Assembly: GCA_945952225.1 (NCBI GenBank)
Contig: CAMFHP010000054.1
Span: forward strand, 1 to 51,108
Source: an uncultured Myxococcaceae bacterium
GTDB taxonomy: Bacteria; Myxococcota_A; Polyangia; Polyangiales; Ga0077539
Direction: 5' to 3'
Length of the DNA stretch: 51,108 bases
Below are positions 19,024 to 30,756 of the stretch, piece after piece. The position numbers and the translations under genes were made by a program. Under the pieces are notes generated by a model. That model did not search any database. It was not told where the DNA came from and was given only the letters and a program-made list of their open reading frames with translations. The first letter of the stretch is position 1; each line of letters starts with the position of its first letter.

Positions 19024-19479
19024 GGCGTCGCCGACCTCCGCGTCGGTCACCCCCCGGTGCACGGTGGGTGCCACAAGGCGCAGACGTCGGAAATTGCGCG
19101 AGACGTGACCGTTGTGCCCCCACGCGCACGGCGTGGTTCCGGCAGCCGATGCGTGCGCTCACGATGCGCGGCAACCGTTGCGGATGTGCGTGGGAACGTG
19201 GGCCTCGGCAGAGATCCGACGATCCCGCGCGGTCACCGCAGGGCCGCGACGGGCGTCATGAATTGTACGGGGACGCGTCAAGCGATCGACGCAGGGGCCG
19301 TCACCGTCGGAGCCCGCCGCGGATCATCCACGCAATGGACGCACGAACACTCGCGCCGCGTGTGCAGCGAGGGTCGACACCGAAGGGAGAGGGGAGAGGC
19401 ACCGGGGCATCGCCCGGAACAGAAGGGACGCCGCGCGTCGGAGGCAACACCCCCCCTTCGCGCGGTGGAGAGGAAGTGC
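19024..19479. other. Gene-poor stretch between the sigma factor and the small basic protein gene
   Basis: About 456 bp upstream of the sigma-factor gene, presumably holding its promoter. A TACAAT hexamer (minus strand, 19262-19267) and a TTGACG (19276-19281) are present but only eight bases apart, so they do not form a normal promoter. No convincing small gene, RNA fold or terminator was recognised. Confidence 0.5.
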
Positions 19480-19713
19480 TCAGGCCGCGGGGGCCGAGGC
19501 CTTCACGCGCTTGAGGTAGCGGCTCATGGACTCGCCGACGAAGGGCGTCGGGAGCGTCGACTCGGCGACGTTGAGAACCGCGGCGGCCGAGGCGAGGTAG
19601 CCGGAACGCACCGCGGTGCGCTTGTCGATCTTCTTGGCCTGACGGGGGTGGAGCTTCGTGGTGACGAAGAGCCAGGCCGACTTCTCAACCGTACGGAACT
19701 TGGGCTTCTGCAT
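19480..19713 (-). CDS. Small basic protein of unknown function
   Basis: A 77-residue basic protein (MQKPKFRTVEKSAWLF start) with KLHPRQAKKIDKRTAVRSG and a C-terminal YLKRVKAS. It has no signal peptide or zinc motif. ATG 19713 has AAGG about ten bases upstream; an in-frame codon at 19758 would place the gene start closer to the promoter but is less likely. It lies directly downstream of gyrB and has its own well-formed promoter, which suggests high expression. The charge pattern would suit a nucleic-acid or ribosome-associated protein, but no family was recognised. Confidence 0.75.
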   Translation of the reverse strand: MQKPKFRTVEKSAWLFVTTKLHPRQAKKIDKRTAVRSGYLASAAAVLNVAESTLPTPFVGESMSRYLKRVKASAPAA

Positions 19714-19781
19714 CGCGATCGTGCCTTGTCGTGGAGTGGTCGTGTGCCCGTCGGGCAACGCGCACCCGAAGAGGGGGCGCG

Positions 19782-19811
19782 GTCATAGTCGAAGGGCCGT
19801 GCTTCTGTCAA
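19782..19811 (-). promoter_or_regulatory. Promoter of the small basic protein gene
   Basis: The minus strand has a perfect -35 TTGACA (19806-19811), an 18-bp spacer and -10 TATGAC (19782-19787). The predicted leader is about 60 nt to the ATG at 19713. It is the best sigma-70 match seen in the window. Confidence 0.65.
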
Positions 19812-19866
19812 TCGAAGGGTGATTGGCGCTGGACGCCCGGGCGATTCTTGCGGGTGGCGCGGGCGC

Positions 19867-23609
<3,743 letters not shown>

Positions 23610-23667
23610 GCGGCGGACGGCGGGAACGAGGGGCTGCGCGAGGGAAGTGCGAGGGCGGGCGCGAGGG

Positions 23668-24807
23668 TCAGATGCGCATGGGCATGATGACGCCGATGAA
23701 GTCCTGACGGCCCACGGGGCGCACAACACCGGGGTCGAGCTCGCCCGAGAGGTCGAGGGCGACGTCGTCGGTCTGGAGCGCGCTGAGCACGTCGATCAGG
23801 TACTTGCTATTGAACCCGATGGTGACGTCGGGGCCCGTGAGCTCGGCGTCGAGTTCGTCCTGACCGGCGCCCACGTCGGGGTTCTCGCTGGAGAGCACGG
23901 CCTTCGAACCGCTCATCGCGAGCTTCACGCCGCTCGTGCGGTCGGCGGCCACGAGCGACACGGCGCGGAGGGCGTCGAGAAAGGCCAGTCGGTTCATGCG
24001 CGCGCCGCGGTCGGTGCTCGTGGGAATGACCTGCTCGTACGAGGGGAACGCCGCGTCGACGAGCTTCGAGCTCAGGGTCATGCCCTCGCGCTGAAAGAAC
24101 ACCGGGCCCTGCGACGAGGCGGCGCCCACCGAGAGCGTGGCGGGTCCCGACTCCTTGCGGTCGGCCTTGTCGGCGCGCACCTCGTCGACCATGCGCTTGA
24201 GCTCGTGGATGCTCTTCGCGGGGATGAGCAGCTTCGAGGCGCCGCGCATGCCGCCCACGGCGCGCTCGGCCTTCGAGAGGCGGTGGCCGTCGGTGGTCAC
24301 CATGCGAAGCGTCTCGCCGTTCATCTCGAAGAGGGCCGCGGCGAGGTGCGGGCGCGTGTCGTCGGTCGACATCGAGAACGACGTGAGCGAGATGAGGTCC
24401 GCGAGGTCGTCGACGGGAATGGCCGTGAGCGGGGTCTTGCCGGGGTCGGGCATCGTGGGGAAGTCCTCGCCGGGCATGCCCGTGAGGTCGAAGCGACGCT
24501 TGCCCGCGCGGAGCCGCGCCGTGAAGTTCTTCTCCACGGTCACGGTGACATCCCCATCGGGGAGGGCCTTCACCGCGTCGAACACGTGCCGCGCGTGGAG
24601 TGCCACGGAGCCCGGCTTCTTCACCTCGGCGCGCATGGTGCCCGTCACCGAGAGCAGCAGGTCGGTCGCGGCGAGCTTCACGCTCCCGTTCGCGTCCGCT
24701 GCGATCAGGACGTTGGCCAGGATGGGCATGGCGGACTTCTTGTCGGCCACGCTCTGCACCCGGCTGAGACCCTTCACGAAGTCTCGCTTGTTGACCACGA
24801 ACTCCAT
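23668..24807 (-). CDS. dnaN: DNA polymerase III sliding clamp subunit beta
   Basis: A 379-residue clamp protein of normal length starting MEFVVNKRDFVKGLSRVQSV. It has the family segments MPILANVLI, ALHARHVFDAVKALPDG, FNSKYLIDVLSAL and the C-terminal FIGVIMPMRI. It forms the ring that holds DNA polymerase III on DNA. ATG 24807 has AGGAG eight bases upstream. It lies directly after the origin-type intergenic region downstream of dnaA and before recF. Confidence 0.98.
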   Translation of the reverse strand: MEFVVNKRDFVKGLSRVQSVADKKSAMPILANVLIAADANGSVKLAATDLLLSVTGTMRAEVKKPGSVALHARHVFDAVKALPDGDVTVTVEKNFTARLRAGKRRFDLTGMPGEDFPTMPDPGKTPLTAIPVDDLADLISLTSFSMSTDDTRPHLAAALFEMNGETLRMVTTDGHRLSKAERAVGGMRGASKLLIPAKSIHELKRMVDEVRADKADRKESGPATLSVGAASSQGPVFFQREGMTLSSKLVDAAFPSYEQVIPTSTDRGARMNRLAFLDALRAVSLVAADRTSGVKLAMSGSKAVLSSENPDVGAGQDELDAELTGPDVTIGFNSKYLIDVLSALQTDDVALDLSGELDPGVVRPVGRQDFIGVIMPMRI

Positions 24808-24861
24808 CTCGTCGGCTCCTGTGCTCTGCGCGCTCTCGCAGCGTCTGTTCCCGTCCGGTCT

Positions 24862-25094
24862 TCTACTCTGTTGATAGGAGAAATGTATTTAGAAACAGTC
24901 CATCGTACCTAGAGCCTGTGGATTCGGTGGGATGCGTCGTAAGTACCCGTAACCACATCACATTCGAAGTGGACACCCGACGCCCCCCAGGCTGTGGACA
25001 TCCCGGGGATGAATCCCTGACCGAACCGTCCACACCCCCATCCACAGGTGCGCTCCCAGGGGGTACGCACGGGGACTTCACAGGGCTGTCCACA
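24862..25094. other. Putative oriC part 1 (dnaA-dnaN gap): DnaA boxes and AT-rich stretch
   Basis: The 303-bp dnaA-dnaN gap holds TCCACA-core sites at 24917-24925 (reverse), 24993-25001 (reverse), 25026-25034, 25038-25046 and 25086-25094. Beside them, toward dnaN, lies 24863-24898 (around TTGATAGGAGAAATGTATTT), strikingly AT-rich for this DNA and a candidate unwinding element that may also include the dnaN promoter. The order dnaA, boxes, AT-rich block, dnaN matches Bacillus-type origins. Confidence 0.6.
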
Positions 25095-25110
25095 GGGCTG
25101 CGAGGTCACG

Positions 25111-26691
25111 TCATCCGCCCATCGGTTCAGTGTCACGGGCTGCCGACGGGGGCTGGAAGCCCAGCTTCACCGAGAGGCTCTCCACGGCGACGCGCAGCTC
25201 GGGGTCTTCGCCCAGGAGCTTCTCCACGCGCTTCACGGCGGACATCACCGTCGTGTGGTCCTTGCCGTCGAACTTCGCGCCGATCTGCGGGAACGACGTC
25301 CCGAGGTGCACCCGCGCGAGGAACATCGCCACCTGCCGCGGGAGCGCCACCTCGCGGTGCCGGTCCTTGCCGATGAGCTGCGGAATCTTGATCCGGTAGT
25401 GCTCACACACGGCCCGCTGCACGTCGTCGACGGTCACCACCGCGGGCTTCGCGCCGATGCGCAGCGTCTCGCGCACCATGGCCGTGTCGATCGACGGACG
25501 CCCTGAAATACTCGCCCGGATGGCGAGCTTCATCAGCATGCCTTCGAGCTCGCGCACGCTCGTGGCCGCGGCGCCCGCGATGGCGAAGGCCGCCTCGTCG
25601 TCGATGCGCACGTTCTCCTGCTCGGCCTTCTTGCGAAGGATCGCGACGCGGGTCTCGACCTCGGGGGTGTACACCTCGGCGACGAGGCCCGAGCCGAAGC
25701 GCGACACGAGCCGTTCGGCCATGCCCTGGAGCTTGTGCGGGAGCACGTCGCTCGTGAGCACGATGGGCGCGTCGCGCTGAAAGAGGGCGTTGAACGTGTG
25801 GAAGAATTCCTCCTGCGTGCCCTCCTTGCCCGCGAGAAACTGCACGTCGTCGATGAGCAGCGCGTCGCACTGGTTGCGGTAGCGCCCGCGGAACTCGTCC
25901 ATCTTCTTCTGCTGGATGGCCGCCACGTACTCGTTCGTGAAGGTCTCCGCGGAGACGTAGACGATCCGCGCCTCGGGGCGCTGCTCCAGGATCCGATGGC
26001 CCACGGCGTTCGAGAGGTGGGTCTTGCCGAGGCCCGTGCCGCCGCAGAGGAAGAGCACGTTCACGCGGCGTCCCGAGAGGTTCGAGATCGCCAGCGCCAT
26101 CGCGTGGGCCACCTGGTTCGAGGGCCCGATCACGAACTGATCGAAGGTGTACTTCGGCGAGAGTCCCGCGGAGACCGACCCCATGGCCGCGCCCACCGAG
26201 GCCGTCGCGGGCACCGTCGCCGTGCGCGCCGCCGCCGAGGCCGCAGGCGCCACGCGGGGCGGCGGAGACGCGGGCTGCGCGGGCTGTGGAGAGGCCGTGT
26301 GCGAGGGCGCGCGTGCGATCGCGGGGGCGGACTGCGGAGGCGCCGTGTGCGGGAGCGTCGGGGCCTGGATGCGCGGGCGGGCCACGGGCTTCGGCGCGGG
26401 CGAGAGCCGCGGGAGGGGCGCGCCCACGGGGGTCACGCTCGCGGCCCAGTGGAGCGACCAGGGGGTGCCGGTGAGAACCCGGAGCTGCTCCTCGATGGCC
26501 GCGGTGTAGGCCTTGGAGACCCACTCGCGCGCGAAGTCGTTGGGGGCCCGGAGGAGAAGCACTCCGTCGGCCGCGTCGAGCGCTTCGAGGGGACGAAGCA
26601 GCTTGTCGATCATCTGCGCGCCGACCTTGCCCGTGAGGGAGGTCATCACCTTCTGCCACAGCTCGGATGCGTTGCTGTCCACGCGATGCAC
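25111..26691 (-). CDS. dnaA: Chromosomal replication initiator protein DnaA
   Basis: A 526-residue protein. Domain I begins near SELWQKVMTSLTGKVG. It is followed by a long Pro/Ala-rich domain II (about 100-180), then the AAA+ domain with GGTGLGKTHL and LLIDDVQFLAG, and domain IV with the box-binding region REVALPRQVAMFLARVHLG and GGKDHTTVM-like GKDHTTVMSAV. DnaA-ATP opens the origin and may regulate promoters. GTG 26691 is chosen because AGAAGG lies just upstream and because the frame further upstream is occupied by two perfect DnaA boxes rather than protein-like sequence. Confidence 0.97.
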   Translation of the reverse strand: MHRVDSNASELWQKVMTSLTGKVGAQMIDKLLRPLEALDAADGVLLLRAPNDFAREWVSKAYTAAIEEQLRVLTGTPWSLHWAASVTPVGAPLPRLSPAPKPVARPRIQAPTLPHTAPPQSAPAIARAPSHTASPQPAQPASPPPRVAPAASAAARTATVPATASVGAAMGSVSAGLSPKYTFDQFVIGPSNQVAHAMALAISNLSGRRVNVLFLCGGTGLGKTHLSNAVGHRILEQRPEARIVYVSAETFTNEYVAAIQQKKMDEFRGRYRNQCDALLIDDVQFLAGKEGTQEEFFHTFNALFQRDAPIVLTSDVLPHKLQGMAERLVSRFGSGLVAEVYTPEVETRVAILRKKAEQENVRIDDEAAFAIAGAAATSVRELEGMLMKLAIRASISGRPSIDTAMVRETLRIGAKPAVVTVDDVQRAVCEHYRIKIPQLIGKDRHREVALPRQVAMFLARVHLGTSFPQIGAKFDGKDHTTVMSAVKRVEKLLGEDPELRVAVESLSVKLGFQPPSAARDTEPMGG

Positions 26692-26707
26692 TTCGCCTTC
26701 TGTGCGG

Positions 26708-26946
26708 CCGTCCACAGGGTTATCCACAGGCCCGGGTACACCGGTCGCAGTGGCAGTCTTGCGGCGATCGACGTGCTTCCGCGAGAAAACGGCAACGATC
26801 CCCGCGGGGCCGTTGGAGCTCGCGGGGAGAAAGTTATCCACAGGCTTCGGGGCCCTGTGTTCAAGCCCCTCGCGATGCGCGAAGCCCTATTTTCGAAGGC
26901 GCTTCATGAAGTGTCCCCAGGGGGTTCTCCACAGGCCTGTGGATTC
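26708..26946. other. Putative oriC part 2 (upstream of dnaA): DnaA box cluster
   Basis: Two perfect TTATCCACA boxes (26720-26728 and 26834-26842), plus CCGTCCACA (26708-26716) and TTCTCCACA (26925-26933) with a reverse box TGTGGATTC (26938-26946). The last two form a perfect 16-bp palindrome (26928-26943). The cluster covers the dnaA leader and probably its promoter, so it may serve both replication and dnaA autoregulation. Confidence 0.7.
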
Positions 26947-26983
26947 TTCGCCGGGAAATAGACGCCCCCCGGACGGCCGTTCT

Positions 26984-27886
26984 ATGTCAACCGCCATGCA
27001 GGCATCGCGCACCCTCGCGTCGGTCGTCGTGACCGCGCTCCTCGCCCTCCCGTCGGCCGCGTCGGCCCAGGTGTCCGCCGCGTCGGAACTCCCGACCACG
27101 GCCCGCATGATGGGCCTCGGGGGCAACGCGCAGGCGCTCGCGCAGAGCACCTCGGGCATCTTCTCGAACCCCGCGGGTCTGAGCCTGGCGCGCGTCTACC
27201 ACGTCGACTCGACGATCCTGTACGACCCCTCGGTGAACCGCTGGGGCTTCGGCGGCACGGTGGCCGACAGCACGCGCACGGTGGGGGCGGCGCTCTCGTA
27301 CAACTACTCCCTGCTCGCGGGCAGCGACGTGCGCGACAACCACGACGTGCGCCTCGCGCTGAGCGTGGGGCTCACCGAGGGCGTCGCGCTGGGCGTCACG
27401 GGCCGCTACATGAGCTATGGCGGCACGGGGAACACCAACACCGCGCTGGGCTCGGCGTTCTCGGGCTTCACGCTCGACGTGGGCGCGGTGGTGCGGCCCG
27501 CGCAGTTTCTCACCCTCGCGGTGACGGGCTACTCGCTCACGAACCCCGACACGGCGCGCACGCCGCTCTCGGTGGGCGGCGGCGTGGCGATCACCCCGAC
27601 GGAGATTCTCAACCTCGTGGTCGACAACGTGTGGGACCTGCGCTCGTTCGGTGAGCCGCGCATGCGTCTCAGCGGCGGCGCCGAGGTGATGCTCGGGCAC
27701 GTTCCCGTGCGCGCGGGCTACCTCTTCGACGACACGCGGGCGGGCGGGCCGGTGCACACGTTCACCGCGGGCCTCGGGTACGTCGACACGTCGTTCGCGC
27801 TCGAAGCGGCGCTGCGTCAGGACGTGGCCGGCAACTCGCAGACGACGATGATGCTCAACGTCCGGTACTTCTACCGGAACCTCTGA
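26984..27886 (+). CDS. Outer-membrane beta-barrel protein (PorV/FadL-like)
   Basis: A 300-residue protein with a Sec signal (hydrophobic TLASVVVTALLALP, cleavage near ASAQ). Next comes a segment like those of PorV/PorQ and FadL-family barrels, RMMGLGGNAQALAQSTSGIFSNPAGLSL, then regularly alternating beta strands ending VRYFYRNL with a terminal aromatic residue. It probably forms an outer-membrane barrel for uptake or secretion; the cargo is unknown. ATG 26984 or 26996 are both possible. It is transcribed away from dnaA, on the opposite strand, and convergent with the next gene with 16 bp between. Confidence 0.75.
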   Translation: MSTAMQASRTLASVVVTALLALPSAASAQVSAASELPTTARMMGLGGNAQALAQSTSGIFSNPAGLSLARVYHVDSTILYDPSVNRWGFGGTVADSTRTVGAALSYNYSLLAGSDVRDNHDVRLALSVGLTEGVALGVTGRYMSYGGTGNTNTALGSAFSGFTLDVGAVVRPAQFLTLAVTGYSLTNPDTARTPLSVGGGVAITPTEILNLVVDNVWDLRSFGEPRMRLSGGAEVMLGHVPVRAGYLFDDTRAGGPVHTFTAGLGYVDTSFALEAALRQDVAGNSQTTMMLNVRYFYRNL

Positions 27887-27902
27887 GACGCCGCGCGAGA
27901 CC

Positions 27903-29282
27903 TCAGTGGCGGTAGACCCACGTGAGGGTCGTGCCGCCGCCTGCGAAGAGCACCGAGCCCGTGAACAGCCGACGCGCCGAGAGGCCGTCGTAGGGGAGCG
28001 TTCCCACGGGGCCCACGGAGAGGGGCGCGCGGGGATTGCTCGCGTCGACCACTTCGACCGAGGCGGCCACGCCGTTGGTGCCCGCGCCCGAGGCCACGAC
28101 CACGCGCGCGTCGTTGGCCAGCACCGCGAGGGGATCGCGGCGGCGCTCGCGCAGAAGCGTCGGCGTGGTGAGCAGCGCGGGGCAGCTCCCGTCGAGGCAG
28201 CGAAGGTCGAGCACGGCGTCGTCGACGCTCAGGGTGTTCGTGGTCGTGGAGCTTCCACCGAGCACGAGTGCGGTGCTCGACCCGAGGTCGACGAGGGCCG
28301 CGTGGTCGCGCGCATCGACGGACGCGTTGCCCGTGCGAAGGGGGCGCTGCGCGTTGTCGAGCGTGCGGGTGTAGCGTTCGAGGAGGGGCGCGTCGGACAT
28401 TCCCTGTCCACCCGCGACGAGGGCTTCGAAGGGCCCGATGCGCAGGGCCGCGGGGCGCGCGCGGGGCGAGGCCATGGGGGGCATGGCCGACCACGTTCCA
28501 TCGGGGTTGATGGCGTCGACGCGGGCGACGGCACCGCCGGGACCGCGGCCTCCGAGGAGGAGCGCGCCGCCCGAGGGTTCCTGCACCACGGTCGATCCGC
28601 GCAGGTCGCAGCGCTCCGAGGGCGGCGACGGGAGCCCCGCGGCCGAGGGCGTGGCGAGTGGCTGGTTCGAAGTGGGCGTCCACACGAGCGCGTTGCAGCC
28701 GCTCACGACGAGCACGCGGCCGCCGTTGAGCACCACGAACGACGCGTCGCTGCCGAAGGTGCCGTCGTAGAGCGACCCGCTCGCGTCGCTGGTGAGCAGC
28801 AGCTCGTTGAAGCTCTCGATGTTCTGACTGTCGACGGTGCCGCCCACGACGAGCGCGAACGCGGGGGTCACTTCGAAGAGCGCGGGCGAGGTGCGCGCCT
28901 GACGGAGACGCCACGGGTACTCGACCACGGTGTCGCGGCGCTGCACGAAGACCGAGAGCACCGAGGCGCCGAGGGCGTTCCAGTCGAGGGGAGGTGTGGC
29001 GCCGCCGCCGACCACGTCGCCGTTGCGGATCGCTTCGACCACGCCGCGGCCCGTGACCTGCGCGGCGAAGGGCGTTTCGAGCGTGAACGCGCCGTTGGGG
29101 GCCACGTTGGCGGTGACCGTCTCCGCGGTGCGTCCCTCGAAGCGGAAGCGCGCCTGCGTGGCCGCGTCGGGCGGAAGGAACGGATCGCCTCCATCGGCCG
29201 CCACCACGCGGATCGCGATCGACGACTCCTGGCACCCCGCTGCGACGAGGAATGCCGCAGCACACAGGCGCGGGGTCTTCAC
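27903..29282 (-). CDS. Lipoprotein with kelch-like beta-propeller repeats
   Basis: A 459-residue protein. Its GTG start gives a lipoprotein signal (LCAAAFLVAAGC). Repeated blocks such as GGRVLVVSGC, GGALLLGGRG, EALVAGGQG, TALVLGGSS and ARVVVASGAG with DGTWSAMPPMASPRARPAAL suggest a kelch-type propeller of five or more blades. Such lipoproteins are common in myxobacteria and often bind ligands, but nothing here tells which. The divergent PabB-like gene starts within about 60 bp, leaving little promoter space. The start is therefore uncertain. Confidence 0.75.
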   Translation of the reverse strand: MKTPRLCAAAFLVAAGCQESSIAIRVVAADGGDPFLPPDAATQARFRFEGRTAETVTANVAPNGAFTLETPFAAQVTGRGVVEAIRNGDVVGGGATPPLDWNALGASVLSVFVQRRDTVVEYPWRLRQARTSPALFEVTPAFALVVGGTVDSQNIESFNELLLTSDASGSLYDGTFGSDASFVVLNGGRVLVVSGCNALVWTPTSNQPLATPSAAGLPSPPSERCDLRGSTVVQEPSGGALLLGGRGPGGAVARVDAINPDGTWSAMPPMASPRARPAALRIGPFEALVAGGQGMSDAPLLERYTRTLDNAQRPLRTGNASVDARDHAALVDLGSSTALVLGGSSTTTNTLSVDDAVLDLRCLDGSCPALLTTPTLLRERRRDPLAVLANDARVVVASGAGTNGVAASVEVVDASNPRAPLSVGPVGTLPYDGLSARRLFTGSVLFAGGGTTLTWVYRH

Positions 29283-29339
29283 GGGGTCGTGTGGGTATCA
29301 GTGGTCTCGCGGTGTTCGCAAGCCCTACCCTCCCGCGCG

Positions 29340-30557
29340 TTGGAACCGCTCGACGCCCTGCTCCGCGAGACCGTCGCCGCGCCCGACGGCGCCTTCATGC
29401 TCCTCGACGACCGTGTGGGCAATGGCCGCTCCGTGGCCCTCGCGACGGGCGCTCACGTGCGCCTGTGCGTCGACCCCGCGGACGGTGCGCGCGCCCTCGA
29501 CGCCCTCGGCGACGCCCTCGATGCGATGCGCGCAGAGCGCTTGAAACAAGGTGTTTCGCGCGATCCCGTGGGCTTCGTGTGGCTCACCTACGACGCCGCG
29601 TGGGCCGCCTCGGACCCTACGGCCGCGCGCGATGAGCGACCGGCGGGGGATGGGTGTCCCGCGGCGTGGCTCGCGACCTACGACCAGATGTGTGCGGTGC
29701 CCCTCGACGACGCGGCGTGGCCCGCGTTCGAAGACGACGAGGCCCTCGGCGCGTTTCGCAGCGAGACCGACCGCGAGGCGCATCGTGCGGGGGTGGGGGC
29801 CGTGCGCGAGGCCATTCGCGACGGCGACGTGTACCTGGTGAACTACGCGCGGATGCTCCACGCGGAGGGCTGCGGCGATGGTGCGCTCGCGGCGCGCGTG
29901 CTGCGTTCGGGGGCGCGCTACGGCGCGCTGCTGCGCGGCGGCGGCGTCACCGTGGCGGGCATGAGCATGGAGCTCGGGCTCACCTGGGATCGCGCGCGCG
30001 GTGTGGCCTCGACGCGTCCCATCAAGGGGACACGACCGCGGCGTGTGGCGCCCGAGGAAGACCGCGCCGAGGCCGACGCGCTCACGGCCGATCCGAAGGA
30101 GCGCGCGGAGAACGCGATGGCCGTCGACGTGCACCGCAACGACCTCGGGCGCGTGGCCGAGACCGGGAGTGTGACCGTTCCGAGGCTCTTCGAAGCGGAG
30201 GCCCATCGGTACGTGCACCATCTCGTGTCGACGGTGGAGGCGCGGGTGATGGGCGACCGCGCGGGCCGCGACGTGTTGCGCGCGGTGCTGCCCGTCGGGT
30301 CGGTGACGGGCGCGCCCAAGCGCTCGGCGATGCGTCACATCGCGCGCTTCGAACGCGAGCGGCGCGGGCTCTACACGGGCGTCTACGGGGCGGTGTACGG
30401 CGACGGCTCGGTGCAGCTCGCGGTGGCGATCCGCACGCTGGTGCGCGATGGCGCGGGGCTCCATTACGGCGTGGGCGGCGGCATCGTGTGGGACAGCGAC
30501 CCCGAGCGCGAGTGGGAGGAGCTCACCTGGAAGCAGCGCGCGTTGCAGTCGCGGTAG
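29340..30557 (+). CDS. Chorismate-binding enzyme, PabB-like (aminodeoxychorismate synthase component I)
   Basis: A 405-residue protein if started at TTG 29340; GTG at 29301 or 29289 are alternatives. The catalytic half shows RPIKGTRPR, ENAMAVDVHRNDLGRV, LPVGSVTGAPKRSAMRHI, GVYGAVYGDGSVQLAVAIRT and GVGGGIVWDSDPEREWEE, typical of anthranilate/aminodeoxychorismate synthases, which add ammonia to chorismate. The N-terminal half is short, and overall length suits PabB. No glutamine amidotransferase (PabA/TrpG) or PabC gene is adjacent, so the choice of PabB over TrpE is tentative. The long open frame upstream is antisense to the kelch lipoprotein and not real. Confidence 0.85.
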   Translation: MEPLDALLRETVAAPDGAFMLLDDRVGNGRSVALATGAHVRLCVDPADGARALDALGDALDAMRAERLKQGVSRDPVGFVWLTYDAAWAASDPTAARDERPAGDGCPAAWLATYDQMCAVPLDDAAWPAFEDDEALGAFRSETDREAHRAGVGAVREAIRDGDVYLVNYARMLHAEGCGDGALAARVLRSGARYGALLRGGGVTVAGMSMELGLTWDRARGVASTRPIKGTRPRRVAPEEDRAEADALTADPKERAENAMAVDVHRNDLGRVAETGSVTVPRLFEAEAHRYVHHLVSTVEARVMGDRAGRDVLRAVLPVGSVTGAPKRSAMRHIARFERERRGLYTGVYGAVYGDGSVQLAVAIRTLVRDGAGLHYGVGGGIVWDSDPEREWEELTWKQRALQSR

Positions 30558-30756
30558 GCGCTTCGTGGGGAATCCATCGAACACCGTGCGGGCCCTTGCG
30601 CACTCGCGGGTGGGAACTCCCGTGACCATCGCAAAACCGTACGGCGGTTGATAAGGTCGCCTCGCCGCGCGGTCTTGACGGTGAGCCTCCGCGCGCAATC
30701 GACCGGCAGAGCAACCTGTGACGCCCGCGTCTTCGCGGCGCTGCGGAAGGTGATCG

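Noticed and set aside
27906-29339. Open frame upstream of the PabB-like gene
   Set aside because: Antisense to the kelch lipoprotein, with no homology-like segments.
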